Assembly: GCA_964347765.1 (NCBI GenBank)
Contig: CAYGAG010000005.1
Location: 22,385 to 86,384, forward strand
Origin: CAYGAG01 sp964347765
GTDB lineage: Archaea; Thermoproteota; Bathyarchaeia; Bathyarchaeales; Bathycorpusculaceae
Reading direction: 5' to 3'
DNA length: 64,000 nt
Below are positions 34,559-43,132 of the stretch, piece by piece. Position numbers and translations under genes: made by a program. Position 1 is the first letter of the stretch. Each line of letters begins with the position of its first letter. The notes below the pieces were generated by a model. That model was not told the origin of the DNA, made no database searches, and saw only the letters and a program-made list of their open reading frames with translations.

Positions 34559-36439
34559 CTAGTCCTCCTCTGGCTTTTGCGTCCTCCCAGCCTTGCTTTC
34601 CGTCAGATGGATTAGATCCTCCATGCCAATTCCCCTTAGCTTCTCCTTGGTAGGTATGCCTTCCTTTGTCCAGCCACGGGCTTTATAGTAGTCGTCCAGA
34701 AGGAAGTCTAACTCTTTTTGGGTGACGTAGGCTCCCTTGGATGGTCCCTCATCGGGGACTGGAAGGTGCATTACTTTGTAGGGTAACGTGTCGTCCTTTC
34801 GCCCTAGGCCTTCCCGAATATTGAAAAGTCGGGCAGCATTGTTCATTCGCTCCCCAGAGAGTCTCAAGTCTTCTTCTGTCACATCGAATCCTGTCACCAA
34901 GCTGTAGAGCTTGGCCATGTCCTTGAAGCCGTCGTAGTAGGTGCCTCTGGAGAATTTGCAGACTATCAGAGAATCGATCAAGGCATATTGATCCTCCATG
35001 TCCACAACCATTTTTCCTCGTCCTTCCTCGACCTTCAGACGATCCACCTTCCCTTTCACATCGAAGGCATAGGCTCCATGCCTGTTGTGGTCTGCTCCTC
35101 TAAAGGAGACAGCGAAGCCCAACGCGGCTGTCTTAAGGGCTCTAAGGTCATATCCAGTGACTTCAACTCCTTTGATGTGCTGGGCAAGCTTTTCCGCTCC
35201 TTTACCTATCTTATCTCCTGCGATCTTCACTCCATCGGCCAGAATGTCGCCTACTCCCTCTCTGCTACCCATCATCTCTATAAGACGCACCATAGCCTCG
35301 TGATTGCCAAATCGAGCGTCCAATCCGCCAAAGTCTTTCGCCGTCAATATCCCATTTTCATAGCAGTCCATGGCGAAACCCGCTATTACTCCTGCGCTGA
35401 TCGCGTCTATACCATAATAGTTACAGAGATCCATTCCTTTCATGATGGCATCCAGACGATCTACTCCACAGTACGGTCCCATAGCCCACAGAGTCTCGTA
35501 TTCCATACGGGTTGTAGTTCCCTTGTAAGGACCCTCCTGAACTACACACATGTGTTCACAACGCATCGCACAGGAGCTACAGCCTATGATCTTCGCCACG
35601 TATCTTTCGTTCACAGTCTCTCCACTCACCTTCTCCGCGCCTTCAAAAGAGGCGTTGTTGTAGTTTCTAGTAGGCATAACAGACAAAGAGTTATGCACCA
35701 AGACGTTCAGAGGCGTTCCCAACGTTCTGTATTTCTGCGTAGCCGGACCTTTCATTCTCTCATGAAATTCCTTTACGAATTCCATGAATTGGTCAAGTTT
35801 AGCCACTGTGATGTCACGAGTACCCCGGACTGCAATGGCTTTCAGATTCTTTGAACCCATGACGGCGCCCATTCCTGTTCTTCCAGCCGCCCGGGTCTCA
35901 TCATTGATAATGCATGCAATTCTAGCCAACTTCTCTCCGGCGGGTCCTATTGCCGCAACGCGAATGTAGTAGTCGCCTAGGTCTTCTCTTATCGCCTCGG
36001 TTGTTTCGACCGGTGATTTACCCATCAGGTGAGAGGCATCCAAGAACTGAACAGAGTCATCGTCGATCCATACATAGACTGGCTTTTCTGCCTTGCCCTT
36101 GAAGATAACGACGTCATATCCCGCCCTTTTCAGCTCTGTGCCGAATGAACCATGGGCTTTGGCTTCACCCACGCCGAAACTCTGGGGGGATTTCGAAATG
36201 AAAGCATGACCATTTCCTCCAGTGGGCCACATGGTGCCAGATATCGGCCCAGAAGCTAAGATCAGGGGATTTTCTGGACTTAACGGATCGACCCCAGGCT
36301 TGGAGTGATCTAGTAATAACCGAATGCCTAGTCCGATCCCGCCTATGTATTTCTTCGCGTATTCCTCGTTCAAAGGTTCAACTTGAGTCTTTCCCGTTGT
36401 CAAGTCTACATGAAGAACTCGACTGGCATAACCAAACAA
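34559..36439 (-). CDS. aor: Aldehyde ferredoxin oxidoreductase (tungsten or molybdenum pterin)
   Basis: Oxidises aldehydes to acids with reduction of ferredoxin. The 626-aa protein has the AOR N-terminal domain (LHVDLTTGKTQVEPL; GGIGLGIRLLLDH), the pterin-site strings SGPISGTMWPTGG and GRTGMGAVMGSKNLKA, and the [4Fe-4S] ligands CSSCAMRCEH plus a later Cys near SLIVCKFSRG. TTG 36439 lies seven bases after GGAGGA and matches the family start (FGYASRVLHVDLTTG); the frame extends eight codons upstream. A TATA box on the minus strand lies at 36491-36501. The molybdopterin operon at 39231-42384 would supply its cofactor. Confidence 0.93.
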   Translation of the reverse strand: MFGYASRVLHVDLTTGKTQVEPLNEEYAKKYIGGIGLGIRLLLDHSKPGVDPLSPENPLILASGPISGTMWPTGGNGHAFISKSPQSFGVGEAKAHGSFGTELKRAGYDVVIFKGKAEKPVYVWIDDDSVQFLDASHLMGKSPVETTEAIREDLGDYYIRVAAIGPAGEKLARIACIINDETRAAGRTGMGAVMGSKNLKAIAVRGTRDITVAKLDQFMEFVKEFHERMKGPATQKYRTLGTPLNVLVHNSLSVMPTRNYNNASFEGAEKVSGETVNERYVAKIIGCSSCAMRCEHMCVVQEGPYKGTTTRMEYETLWAMGPYCGVDRLDAIMKGMDLCNYYGIDAISAGVIAGFAMDCYENGILTAKDFGGLDARFGNHEAMVRLIEMMGSREGVGDILADGVKIAGDKIGKGAEKLAQHIKGVEVTGYDLRALKTAALGFAVSFRGADHNRHGAYAFDVKGKVDRLKVEEGRGKMVVDMEDQYALIDSLIVCKFSRGTYYDGFKDMAKLYSLVTGFDVTEEDLRLSGERMNNAARLFNIREGLGRKDDTLPYKVMHLPVPDEGPSKGAYVTQKELDFLLDDYYKARGWTKEGIPTKEKLRGIGMEDLIHLTESKAGRTQKPEED

Positions 36440-36490
36440 ACGTTTTCCTCCTATTTCGGACATTTGGCGGAATTAAAGAAATTGCGTACG

Positions 36491-36501
36491 TAAATATATT
36501 A
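36491..36501 (-). promoter_or_regulatory. TATA box of the aor operon
   Basis: Read on the minus strand, TAATATATTTA lies about 55 bases before the preferred aor start and would give a leader of about 30 bases containing GGAGGA. Confidence 0.5.
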
Positions 36502-36550
36502 ATGTATCTGTGTAGAAGCCAGCTTTCACATGTGGCTGGACAGCATCACA

Positions 36551-36590
36551 TCTGCCATGTATAAGGCAGATCTCACACATGATAAGGCAG
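36551..36590. repeat. Short repeated ATAAGGCAG element upstream of aor
   Basis: CATGTATAAGGCAG (36556-36569) and CATGATAAGGCAG (36578-36590) differ by one inserted base pair, and TCTGCC (36551-36556) is the complement of GGCAGA (36565-36570). It lies 50-100 bp upstream of the aor TATA box, where an activator could bind. The repeats are short and may be chance. Confidence 0.3.
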
Positions 36591-36673
36591 TTTTAACGTA
36601 AGTCAGAAAGCATTTTCAAACAAAGGTTTCTGGAACCAAGCTGTTCTCAGGAAATCGATAGAGTTCTGGATAG

Positions 36674-36800
36674 TCAAGACAAGGTGCTGACGAAATTCCT
36701 AAGCAGTCTTGCTGATTCTTGAAGCTTTTCCGATTCTTCGTCAGTCAAGTCACATTCAATAGTTAGACCGGACGAAAACGTTTTACGTCGACAGACCATT
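36674..36800 (-). pseudogene. Possible C-terminal remnant of a lactate/malate dehydrogenase
   Basis: The last residues of this minus-strand frame, DLTDEESEKLQESARLLRNF, closely follow the pattern of the terminal helix of LDH/MDH proteins (D/E-L-T-x-E-E-x-x-x-L-x-x-S-A-x-x-L-R). Only ~40 codons remain, and there is no room for the catalytic domain between here and pepQ. It therefore looks like the tail of a lost gene. The resemblance is by eye. Confidence 0.35.
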
Positions 36801-36807
36801 CTTTCCC

Positions 36808-37893
36808 ATGGTGAAGTATCTGAAAAGAGAAAAGCTCCTGAGAAAGCTAGCTTTTGAAGAGAGAAGTTTCGATGGATTCTTAGTCGCAAATGAAGCTAAT
36901 CTTCTATATTTCTTGGGATTTCCTGGAGCAGTCGCTCTCTTGATCCCAAGAGAGGCGAAGAGCATTATCTATGTTCACAATGTCAATTATGAACAAGCAA
37001 AGGCTGAAGGAAAAGGATTCGAGGTCAAACTGATTCAACGCAGCGAAAAGTTCATTGAAAAGATATCCGTGGATGTCAACAATTTCAAGATCGGAAAACT
37101 TGCTTTAGACACGCTGAGCTTCGAAAACCATCAGAGTTTAGCGACGAAGCTAAGGAAAGGGGCAAAACTGGAAATGCAAAACAAACTTATTTGGCAGCTT
37201 CGTAAAACGAAGGATTCACGCGAGTTAGAACTCATGCGAAAAGCTGGAGAATTGACGAGTGAGGGCATGAAAGCTGCTTACGAAACAATAAGGCCGGGAA
37301 TGAAGGAATATGAAGTTGCCGCAGAGATTGAGTACGCTATGCGCAAGAGAGGCTCCTACGGAACAGCCTTTGAGACTATTGTCGCCTCAGGCGCACGTTC
37401 AGCCTTTCCACACGGTGGCTGCACTGATCAGACGATTCTAAAAGGAAGTCTGGTTGTAGTGGACATAGGCGCCACCTATCAATATTACAGATCAGACATG
37501 ACAAGGACTATTGTCGCAGGAAGAGCCTTGGCCAAACAGAAGAAAATCTATCAGGTAGTTAGGCATGCTCAGCAAGAAGCTTTTCGAGCAACGGTTTCCA
37601 ATTCAAAAGCAAGTGAGATAGACTCTTCAGCAAGAAGAGTAATAGATGATGCAGGATATGGCGAATACTTTGTCCACGGTTTGGGCCACGGTGTTGGTTT
37701 AGAGGTTCATGAACAGCCTACGTTGAACCCTGAAAGCAAAGATCGGCTAGGAGCGGGAAATGTTGTGACGATTGAGCCGGGGATATACATTGTCGGGTTT
37801 GGGGGAATACGCATTGAAGACACGGTTCTTGTGTTGAAGAAGACCTCCGAAAGGTTCACTCAGGGACCTTACACTCTAGAAAGAACGGGATAG
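36808..37893 (+). CDS. pepQ: Xaa-Pro dipeptidase / aminopeptidase P (M24)
   Basis: A 361-aa metallopeptidase with a creatinase-like N-terminal domain (residues 1-130) and a pita-bread catalytic domain. Metal ligands are visible in VVVDIGATYQYYRSDMTRT (two Asp), GLGHGVGLEVHEQPT (His) and VVTIEPGIYI (Glu), plus a final Glu in GGIRIEDTV. It cleaves X-Pro peptide bonds and fits peptide fermentation. No Shine-Dalgarno precedes the ATG, and a TATA-like GTTTTACG lies about 25 bases upstream, so the mRNA may be leaderless. Confidence 0.92.
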   Translation: MVKYLKREKLLRKLAFEERSFDGFLVANEANLLYFLGFPGAVALLIPREAKSIIYVHNVNYEQAKAEGKGFEVKLIQRSEKFIEKISVDVNNFKIGKLALDTLSFENHQSLATKLRKGAKLEMQNKLIWQLRKTKDSRELELMRKAGELTSEGMKAAYETIRPGMKEYEVAAEIEYAMRKRGSYGTAFETIVASGARSAFPHGGCTDQTILKGSLVVVDIGATYQYYRSDMTRTIVAGRALAKQKKIYQVVRHAQQEAFRATVSNSKASEIDSSARRVIDDAGYGEYFVHGLGHGVGLEVHEQPTLNPESKDRLGAGNVVTIEPGIYIVGFGGIRIEDTVLVLKKTSERFTQGPYTLERTG

Positions 37894-38033
37894 TTCAGAG
37901 CGCATATTATGGAAACTGACGAATTCAAGAAAGAAGCAAAACATGCTAGATTAGCCATTTCTTTCAGGGTTTTTATGGTTGAATTGCAGAGTTGGACAAA
38001 AAGTTTAAAAGCGATACACAACACCATAAAGAA

Positions 38034-38116
38034 AAATGTATGAGGAGGATGGTAGAAGAGGTGTTTTCTCCCTTCTCTCCTTTCTCCCCTCGTGAACGTC
38101 TACCATCCTCTTCATC
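38034..38116 (+). ncRNA. Candidate small RNA with a long hairpin
   Basis: 38040-38056 pairs with 38099-38115 (16 of 17 positions Watson-Crick, one G-T). The core stem GAGGATGGTAGA / TCTACCATCCTC is perfect. The 42-base loop is almost all pyrimidine apart from its ends. A TATA-like AGTTTAAAAGC at about 38000 would start transcription near 38034, right at the stem. No ORF of note lies inside. It could be a small RNA, a processing signal or a terminator for pepQ (150 bases upstream). Confidence 0.4.
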
Positions 38117-38257
38117 ACAGTCTTAATGCAAATTGATCACTTATACCTTATGGAAGAATCTTCTATAAGAGAATCCTGCGTTGCAAAGTGGGAGAATTGG
38201 AGGTAGAAAGTTATTAGGTCGTTTACTCCAATCTAAATCTATCAATGATGTGAAAAT

Positions 38258-38734
38258 ATGGCAGAAATCTTAGTAATTTATGATTCTCGCACCGGAAACA
38301 CAGAGAAAATGGCGTTCGCCATCGCCGAAGGAGCCAATCAGATCGGAGTGGAAGTGAACGTAAGGAAGGTTGATGATACAAGTGTTCAAGACTTGCTGAA
38401 TGCTGACGGGATTGTGATGGGATCACCAACCTACTATGGTCAGATGTCTGCAAAGCTTAAGGCTCTAATCGATAAATCGGTCAAGATACATGGAAAGCTT
38501 CGGGGAAAGGTTGGGGCTGCTTTCACCAGCTCAGGGGGAATAGCGTCGGGAGCAGAGACAACCTTATTATCTATAATAGAGGCCATGCTGATTCATGGTA
38601 TGATTGTTCAAGGTAGAACTCATGAAGGCCACTATGGGGCGGCTGCAGTCGACTCGCCTAACAAGAGAGAACTCGAAGCCTGTCAAGACCTTGGGAAAAG
38701 TGTCACAGATCTCGTGCAGAAGTTGAAGCTATAG
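38258..38734 (+). CDS. Flavodoxin / WrbA-like FMN protein
   Basis: A 158-aa flavodoxin-fold protein. The phosphate-binding loop is YDSRTGNTEKMAFAIAEG; FMN-ring loops are MGSPTYYGQMSAKLKALID and FTSSGGIASGAETTLLS. The last is typical of the WrbA NAD(P)H:quinone oxidoreductase branch, although the short length fits flavodoxins. It may be a low-potential carrier for the redox enzymes nearby. Confidence 0.88.
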   Translation: MAEILVIYDSRTGNTEKMAFAIAEGANQIGVEVNVRKVDDTSVQDLLNADGIVMGSPTYYGQMSAKLKALIDKSVKIHGKLRGKVGAAFTSSGGIASGAETTLLSIIEAMLIHGMIVQGRTHEGHYGAAAVDSPNKRELEACQDLGKSVTDLVQKLKL

Positions 38735-38743
38735 CAAGGGAAG

Positions 38744-38818
38744 TGGGCCCGGAGGGACTTGAACCCTCGACCAACAGGTTATGAGCCTGTCGCTCCAACC
38801 AAGCTGAGCTACGGGCCC
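38744..38818 (-). tRNA. tRNA-Met(CAT), probably elongator
   Basis: On the minus strand the 75-base sequence folds as a tRNA: acceptor stem GGGCCCG with CGGGCCC, D-arm AGCTCAGCTTGGTTGGAGCG, anticodon arm CAGG-CTCATAA-CCTG and T-arm GAGGGTTCAAGTCCCTC, with discriminator A. CAT could be Met or lysidine-type Ile. The anticodon stem lacks the three G-C pairs of initiators. No CCA is encoded and there is no intron. Confidence 0.92.
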
Positions 38819-38933
38819 ATTCATTGTTCACTTATATGCTTCCTTGAGGTTGTTTTAAACGTTTTCCACATTCCAGTTTCTTTTTGGAAGATTTTAAAAG
38901 CTATTGGTAAGATTAGTCTTCTGGTGACTGCTC

Positions 38934-39218
38934 TTGACTGAGTTGAAGGTCTTTACTCTGCCAACTTGCTCTACTTGTACTGTAGCTAAGAAGATCGCCC
39001 TTGAAGTTGCACAGAAGTACGGTGTTACATTCAGAGTCGTAGATATGGCAACGGAGGAAGGATTAAGCGAAGGATCATCCTATCATGTTATGAGTGCTCC
39101 CAGTATTGCCATAGATGATGACATAGTCGTTAGAGGTCATCTTATCTCTAAGAAAGGGCTTGAAGATGAAATCAGAAGACGACTTGACAAGTGGAAGATG
39201 TGTGCGGGTTTCAAGTAG
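38934..39218 (+). CDS. Thioredoxin/glutaredoxin-like small redox protein
   Basis: A 94-aa thioredoxin-fold protein with the active-site motif CSTC in LKVFTLPTCSTCTVAKK and the cis-Pro region SAPSIAIDDDIVVRG. TTG 38934 follows GGTGA by eleven bases. It may be reduced by the thioredoxin reductase at 12980. It could serve as a general disulfide reductant or as an Hdr-linked dithiol carrier; the latter is speculation. Confidence 0.88.
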   Translation: MTELKVFTLPTCSTCTVAKKIALEVAQKYGVTFRVVDMATEEGLSEGSSYHVMSAPSIAIDDDIVVRGHLISKKGLEDEIRRRLDKWKMCAGFK

Positions 39219-39230
39219 AGACTAGACGAC

Positions 39231-40448
39231 TCATTCAAATAGAGTCACAGTTACCTTTTGGTTTTTTTCTAGCACGTCGATGTTGAGTGGGAGGACAATA
39301 TAACCATGAGCCTCTGTCATGCTCGTTATTGCTCCGGACTGTTTAAAGACTGGGTGAGCATAATTGCCTTTCAGCTTGACTGGAAGAAACTGCTTTCTAC
39401 CCAGTGAAGATACGATCCTTTGAGCAAGTCTGGTCATGACTGTTTTTGTGGCTCTTGGTGGCAATCGGGCAATCTTTCGGATGGCTGGAACGAGTAGCAG
39501 ATAAGCATTCAATAGACATGATGTCGGATATCCAGGCATTCCGAATACAGGCCTGTCATCCACCAATGCGTAAAGAGTTGGCTTGCCAGGCTTTATCTGA
39601 ATGCCATGAAATAAGATGTTCCCAACATCTTTTGTCACGTTCATCAGGAGGTCTTTCTCTCCTACGGAGCTTCCGCCTGAAAAGACTAGCATGTCATATT
39701 CTAGAAATTCCTTCACAGCTTTCTTGAGGTCTTCGGTTGTATCTGGCACGGCTTGACTTCTTACGGGAATGCCCCCATTCTTGTTTATGATAGAAGATAA
39801 CGTGTAGGAATTTACGTCGTAGATATGTCCAGCTTTCAGTGGAGTTCCAACATCTTGGATTTCCGTTCCTGTTGGAACTACTGCAATCTTTGGTTTCTCG
39901 TATACGCTTACTTCCTTCATTCCTAGAGCTGTTAGAGCGCCGATTCTTGCTGGATATAATTGCTGCTCTCCTCTAAGAACGACTTGTCCTTCTTCTATGT
40001 CTTCTCCCTTTGGAGAGATATTTGCTCCTGGATACACTGGTTTCAAAAAACTAATGGCGTCGCCTCTTTTCTCGGTGAACTCAACCATGACAACTGCATC
40101 TGCCCCGTCAGGCATAGGAGCGCCCGTAGCCACTTGGATGCATTGTCCTGTTCCCACAATCTCTTTAGACGGCGTTCCCGCATGTAGGACTGCTGAGAGC
40201 TTCAGGTTTTTTGGTTTAAGCGTGGTAGCTCCGAATGTATCTTCCGCTTTCACTGCATATCCATCCATGGAAGCCCTATCAAAGGGGGGTACAGACATTC
40301 TTGCCACAATGTCTTCCGTGAGCACTCTGTCGAGGGCGTTTTCGATCGGCACTGTTTCTTTTCTCTCTACAGGTCTTACAGATTTCTGGATGCGTCTCAA
40401 AGCATCCTCATAGGGTACGAGTTCCTGAAACGGTTTCATCTTGTTCAT
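39231..40448 (-). CDS. moeA: Molybdopterin molybdenumtransferase
   Basis: Inserts Mo or W into molybdopterin. The 405-aa protein shows ALDRVLTEDIVARMSVPPFDRASMDGYAV (given here as VPPFDRASMDGYAV), the MoCF domain SGGSSVGEKDLL and FGMPGYPTSCLL, and the C-terminal beta domain. ATG 40448 follows GGAGG and overlaps the moaB stop (ATGA); an upstream extension to 40538 would run into moaB. It is the last gene of moaA-moaC-moaB-moeA. Confidence 0.94.
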   Translation of the reverse strand: MNKMKPFQELVPYEDALRRIQKSVRPVERKETVPIENALDRVLTEDIVARMSVPPFDRASMDGYAVKAEDTFGATTLKPKNLKLSAVLHAGTPSKEIVGTGQCIQVATGAPMPDGADAVVMVEFTEKRGDAISFLKPVYPGANISPKGEDIEEGQVVLRGEQQLYPARIGALTALGMKEVSVYEKPKIAVVPTGTEIQDVGTPLKAGHIYDVNSYTLSSIINKNGGIPVRSQAVPDTTEDLKKAVKEFLEYDMLVFSGGSSVGEKDLLMNVTKDVGNILFHGIQIKPGKPTLYALVDDRPVFGMPGYPTSCLLNAYLLLVPAIRKIARLPPRATKTVMTRLAQRIVSSLGRKQFLPVKLKGNYAHPVFKQSGAITSMTEAHGYIVLPLNIDVLEKNQKVTVTLFE

Positions 40449-40945
40449 CGATTGGCCTCCTTGACCGTATGTCCTAGTCCAGGGAGTATTAGCTTCTTGA
40501 GAGCCAGTCTCACAGCGTTCTTGGACCCTGGAAGGCAAAAGATTATTTTTCCTTTAATTGTTCCTGCGGCTGCACGGCTGATCATGGCTGCCTCACCGAT
40601 CTCTCTATAGCTTAAGAATCTAAACAGCTCTCCAAAGCCTTCTATTCTCTTGTGCAGCAGTCCCGTTATGGTTTCTGTGGTCAAGTCTCTTTTGCTTATG
40701 CCAGTTCCACCGATTGTAAGGAGAACGTTGATTCTTGAATCTTTGAGGATGTTCTTCACGGTGGTCTCAATTAGAGAACTGTCGTTTTTTATTATGATGT
40801 AGGTGAGGAGTTCGTGGCCTTTGTCTTTGATCAGTTTTCGGGCTATTCTGGCTGATTCGTCGGTCTTTTTGGTTCGAGTGTCGCTCACGGTTATTATTGC
40901 GAAGTTCGCCCTTATTGATGGGTGTAGATTGTGTTCACTTACCAT
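40445..40945 (-). CDS. moaB: Molybdopterin adenylyltransferase-like protein
   Basis: A 166-aa MoaB/MogA protein that adenylylates molybdopterin before metal insertion. Conserved are ANFAIITVSDTRTKKTDES, LLTIGGTGISKRDLTTET and AGTIKGKIIFCLPGSKNAV. It overlaps moaC upstream by 11 bases and moeA downstream by four, so the operon is translationally coupled. Confidence 0.93.
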   Translation of the reverse strand: MVSEHNLHPSIRANFAIITVSDTRTKKTDESARIARKLIKDKGHELLTYIIIKNDSSLIETTVKNILKDSRINVLLTIGGTGISKRDLTTETITGLLHKRIEGFGELFRFLSYREIGEAAMISRAAAGTIKGKIIFCLPGSKNAVRLALKKLILPGLGHTVKEANR

Positions 40946-41423
40946 GCTCTCTACCTTTGACCTTTCTTAAGACTCTTAGTTCATCTATCTTTGTCTGGGG
41001 GTATTGACCTTCTTCATCTTTTTCTAAATATTTCACCATGTCCCAGACGGTTAATAAGGCGGCTGTCGCACCTGCCAGTGCTTCCATCTCTACTCCAGTT
41101 TTGGATTTCGCCTTTACCGTACACTTTGCGATGACGCATTGGTCATTGAGCCAGAAGCTTATGTCAACCTTTGACAAAGGTATCGTGTGGCACAAAGGAA
41201 CCAGCTCGGGCGTCTTCTTGGCCGCCTGGATTCCAGCTATGGTTGCGGTTGATAGGACATCCCCTTTTTCGATCTTGCTTTTCCGTATGTCTTGGATGGT
41301 CTCAGGTTTCAGCCAAATCTTTCCCTGCGCTTCAGCTACTCTGTCCACTTCAGGTTTATGGGATACGTCTACCATTCTTGGCAGGTGTAGCGGATCGCTA
41401 TTCTCGCCCTGATCATCTTTCAT
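40935..41423 (-). CDS. moaC: Cyclic pyranopterin monophosphate synthase
   Basis: A 162-aa MoaC that acts with MoaA on GTP to give cPMP. Signature strings: RMVDVSHKPEVDRVAEAQG, IAGIQAAKKTPELVPLCHTIP and KTGVEMEALAGATAALLTVWD. ATG 41423 is six bases after GAGGAA, while the ATG two codons earlier directly abuts it; the frame reaches back to 41462, inside moaA. Length matches the family. Confidence 0.94.
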   Translation of the reverse strand: MKDDQGENSDPLHLPRMVDVSHKPEVDRVAEAQGKIWLKPETIQDIRKSKIEKGDVLSTATIAGIQAAKKTPELVPLCHTIPLSKVDISFWLNDQCVIAKCTVKAKSKTGVEMEALAGATAALLTVWDMVKYLEKDEEGQYPQTKIDELRVLRKVKGREHGK

Positions 41424-41433
41424 CTTCATTTCC

Positions 41434-42384
41434 TCAGATGTAAGATCTGACAAGTTTCTCATCCCGTTTCCAATAGGGCTCTCTAAGAGCTGCTGCTTCT
41501 ATGAATGCATCATTCAGTTGATCTGAGTCTGCGCATTCTCTTACAAGGGAAACTATCTCAACAAGATTGTCGTTCCTGAGAAGACAAGGTTTCAGCTTTC
41601 CAGAAGAGGTGACTCTCAAACGCGTACAGTTCTGACAGAACCGGGAGTTGTGGATAGGTCTAACAACTTCCACGCCAACCGAGTTTCCTTTTTTCTCAAG
41701 TGTGTACCTTCTCCGTTTATGAAGAGGGTTCTGGTGGACTGACACGGCTTTCTTTCTTAGCCAGTTCTCTATCGGAGTAGGATTATAGTGGAATTTCTGC
41801 CAGTGAACATGATTCTCAGGCTGTATCGGCTGGAATTCAATCAGCTGAAGTACGGCTCGTGATTTCTGTGCGAAATCTATGGCTTTTGGAATTTCATGGG
41901 TGTTGATCCCTTTCAGCATTACCATGTTGATCTTGACTGGATGAAGCTGACTCTCTGTAGCGGCCTTTATACCCTCTTTTACCCTAAAAATAAGATCTTT
42001 TCCTGTAATCCTTTGAAATAGTTCGGGAGAGAGCGACGGCAGGCTTATGTTCACTCTTTTGAGCCCAGCCTTGACAAGCTTGGCCACGCAATCTTTTAAC
42101 AGTACACCATTAGTTGTTAGGGAGATTTCTTCAGCGTATTTGAAGATTCCTGATACAATGTCAGTCAGATCGCGCCTAAGAAGGGGCTCGCCTCCTGTTA
42201 GCTTCACTTTCCGCATTCCAAGTTTGCAGGCCACCTCTGCAATCTTCACTATTTCCTCATTTTTCATCTCGTAATTGGAGCCGATCTCTCCTTCCCTATG
42301 GCAATAGAAACATTCAAGGTTACATCTTTGAGTCACAGATATCCTTAGACTGTTGAGATGCCGACCGAACCTGTCGTATAGCAC
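41434..42384 (-). CDS. moaA: GTP 3',8-cyclase (radical SAM)
   Basis: A 316-aa radical SAM enzyme starting molybdopterin synthesis. The N-terminal SAM cluster is CNLECFYCHREG (CxxxCxxC), with VKLTGGEPLLRRDL. The C-terminal substrate-side cluster is FCQNCTRLRVTSSGKLKPC. The protein ends near EPYWKRDEKLVRSYI without the GG tail seen in some bacteria. It heads the operon, and its end overlaps the possible upstream start of moaC. Confidence 0.94.
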   Translation of the reverse strand: MLYDRFGRHLNSLRISVTQRCNLECFYCHREGEIGSNYEMKNEEIVKIAEVACKLGMRKVKLTGGEPLLRRDLTDIVSGIFKYAEEISLTTNGVLLKDCVAKLVKAGLKRVNISLPSLSPELFQRITGKDLIFRVKEGIKAATESQLHPVKINMVMLKGINTHEIPKAIDFAQKSRAVLQLIEFQPIQPENHVHWQKFHYNPTPIENWLRKKAVSVHQNPLHKRRRYTLEKKGNSVGVEVVRPIHNSRFCQNCTRLRVTSSGKLKPCLLRNDNLVEIVSLVRECADSDQLNDAFIEAAALREPYWKRDEKLVRSYI

Positions 42385-42503
42385 TTTGAGTGTTTCCTTT
42401 TCACGTTCTTTTCTGTCTATCTGCTCTACTGTTATGTATGGTTGTTCATATCGATTCTCTCTAGTTAAGTTTTACGCGCACGCTTAACTTTCAAAGAAGC
42501 TCT

Positions 42504-42919
42504 TCACCTTCTGAACAAGTGTATGTATATTGCTTTGAATTTGGCGTACATGTTTTCTCCACCGCTTTAGCCAAGCTCTTCTATTGCCTGTTTTGCCACT
42601 AAAACAGAGAGACCATTGTCCATGTATGAACAAACGTTACATCAATTTGAGCTATTCCAGTAATCTTTTCGAAGATGCTGTTTCTTGTGCTGCTTTTCAA
42701 CCGGGCTTCTGTTAAGACGATGTCTTCTGGTGCGATAAACACGTTTACTTTGTCATCTACAAGATCCGAAACGGGGCTTGTCTGATGGTCTCCAATATCT
42801 ATTGAGACGACGCCTTCTTGACTCGATACGCTTTCTCCGTTGACGATATTTTCCACGCCGACGAAAGACGCTATCTCCTCGTTTATTGGCTCGTTGAAGA
42901 CGCTTATCGACAAAAACAC
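42504..42919 (-). pseudogene. Decayed C-terminal part of a molybdate/tungstate ABC transporter ATPase
   Basis: The frame reads VFNEPINEEIASFVGVENI and then VNVFIAPEDIVLTEA, typical of the segment after the ATPase and of the TOBE domain in ModC/WtpC/TupC proteins. After FVHT (about 42619) the match jumps to another frame (MDNGLSVLVAKQAIEELG), hits a TAA, and continues in frame as SGGENMYAKFKAIYIHLF before the final TGA at 42504. The ATPase domain itself is absent upstream. A frameshift, an internal stop and the missing catalytic domain show that it is a pseudogene. Confidence 0.75.
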
Positions 42920-43132
42920 TGTGCAAAAATTGTACTAGTTCTCGATACATGAAAGGCTGAAGCTCATGTCATAGTATTCCTCGTCGTAGAAAAGGAAGAA
43001 TATGAATGACGGATACGGATGGACGTTGAAATCTAGGCAAGGAGGGTCGAAAACTCACAAGCTCTTCGCGAAGGCAATGTCCCAAAAACCTTAATAAAAT
43101 ATGTTGAGATGTGATCTAGGTGAGACACTGCC

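Noticed and set aside
34988..35854. 288-aa plus-strand frame opposite aor
   Set aside because: Composition (His/Ser/Val-rich, no motif) is that of an antisense shadow of the well-supported AOR gene.
38040..38115. Reading the long hairpin as a CRISPR repeat pair
   Set aside because: Only one inverted pair, no direct repeats or spacers. No CRISPR array or cas gene was seen anywhere in the window.
38744..38818. tRNA-Met as an attachment site
   Set aside because: No integrase or duplicated tRNA 3' end lies near it; the flanking genes are ordinary host genes.
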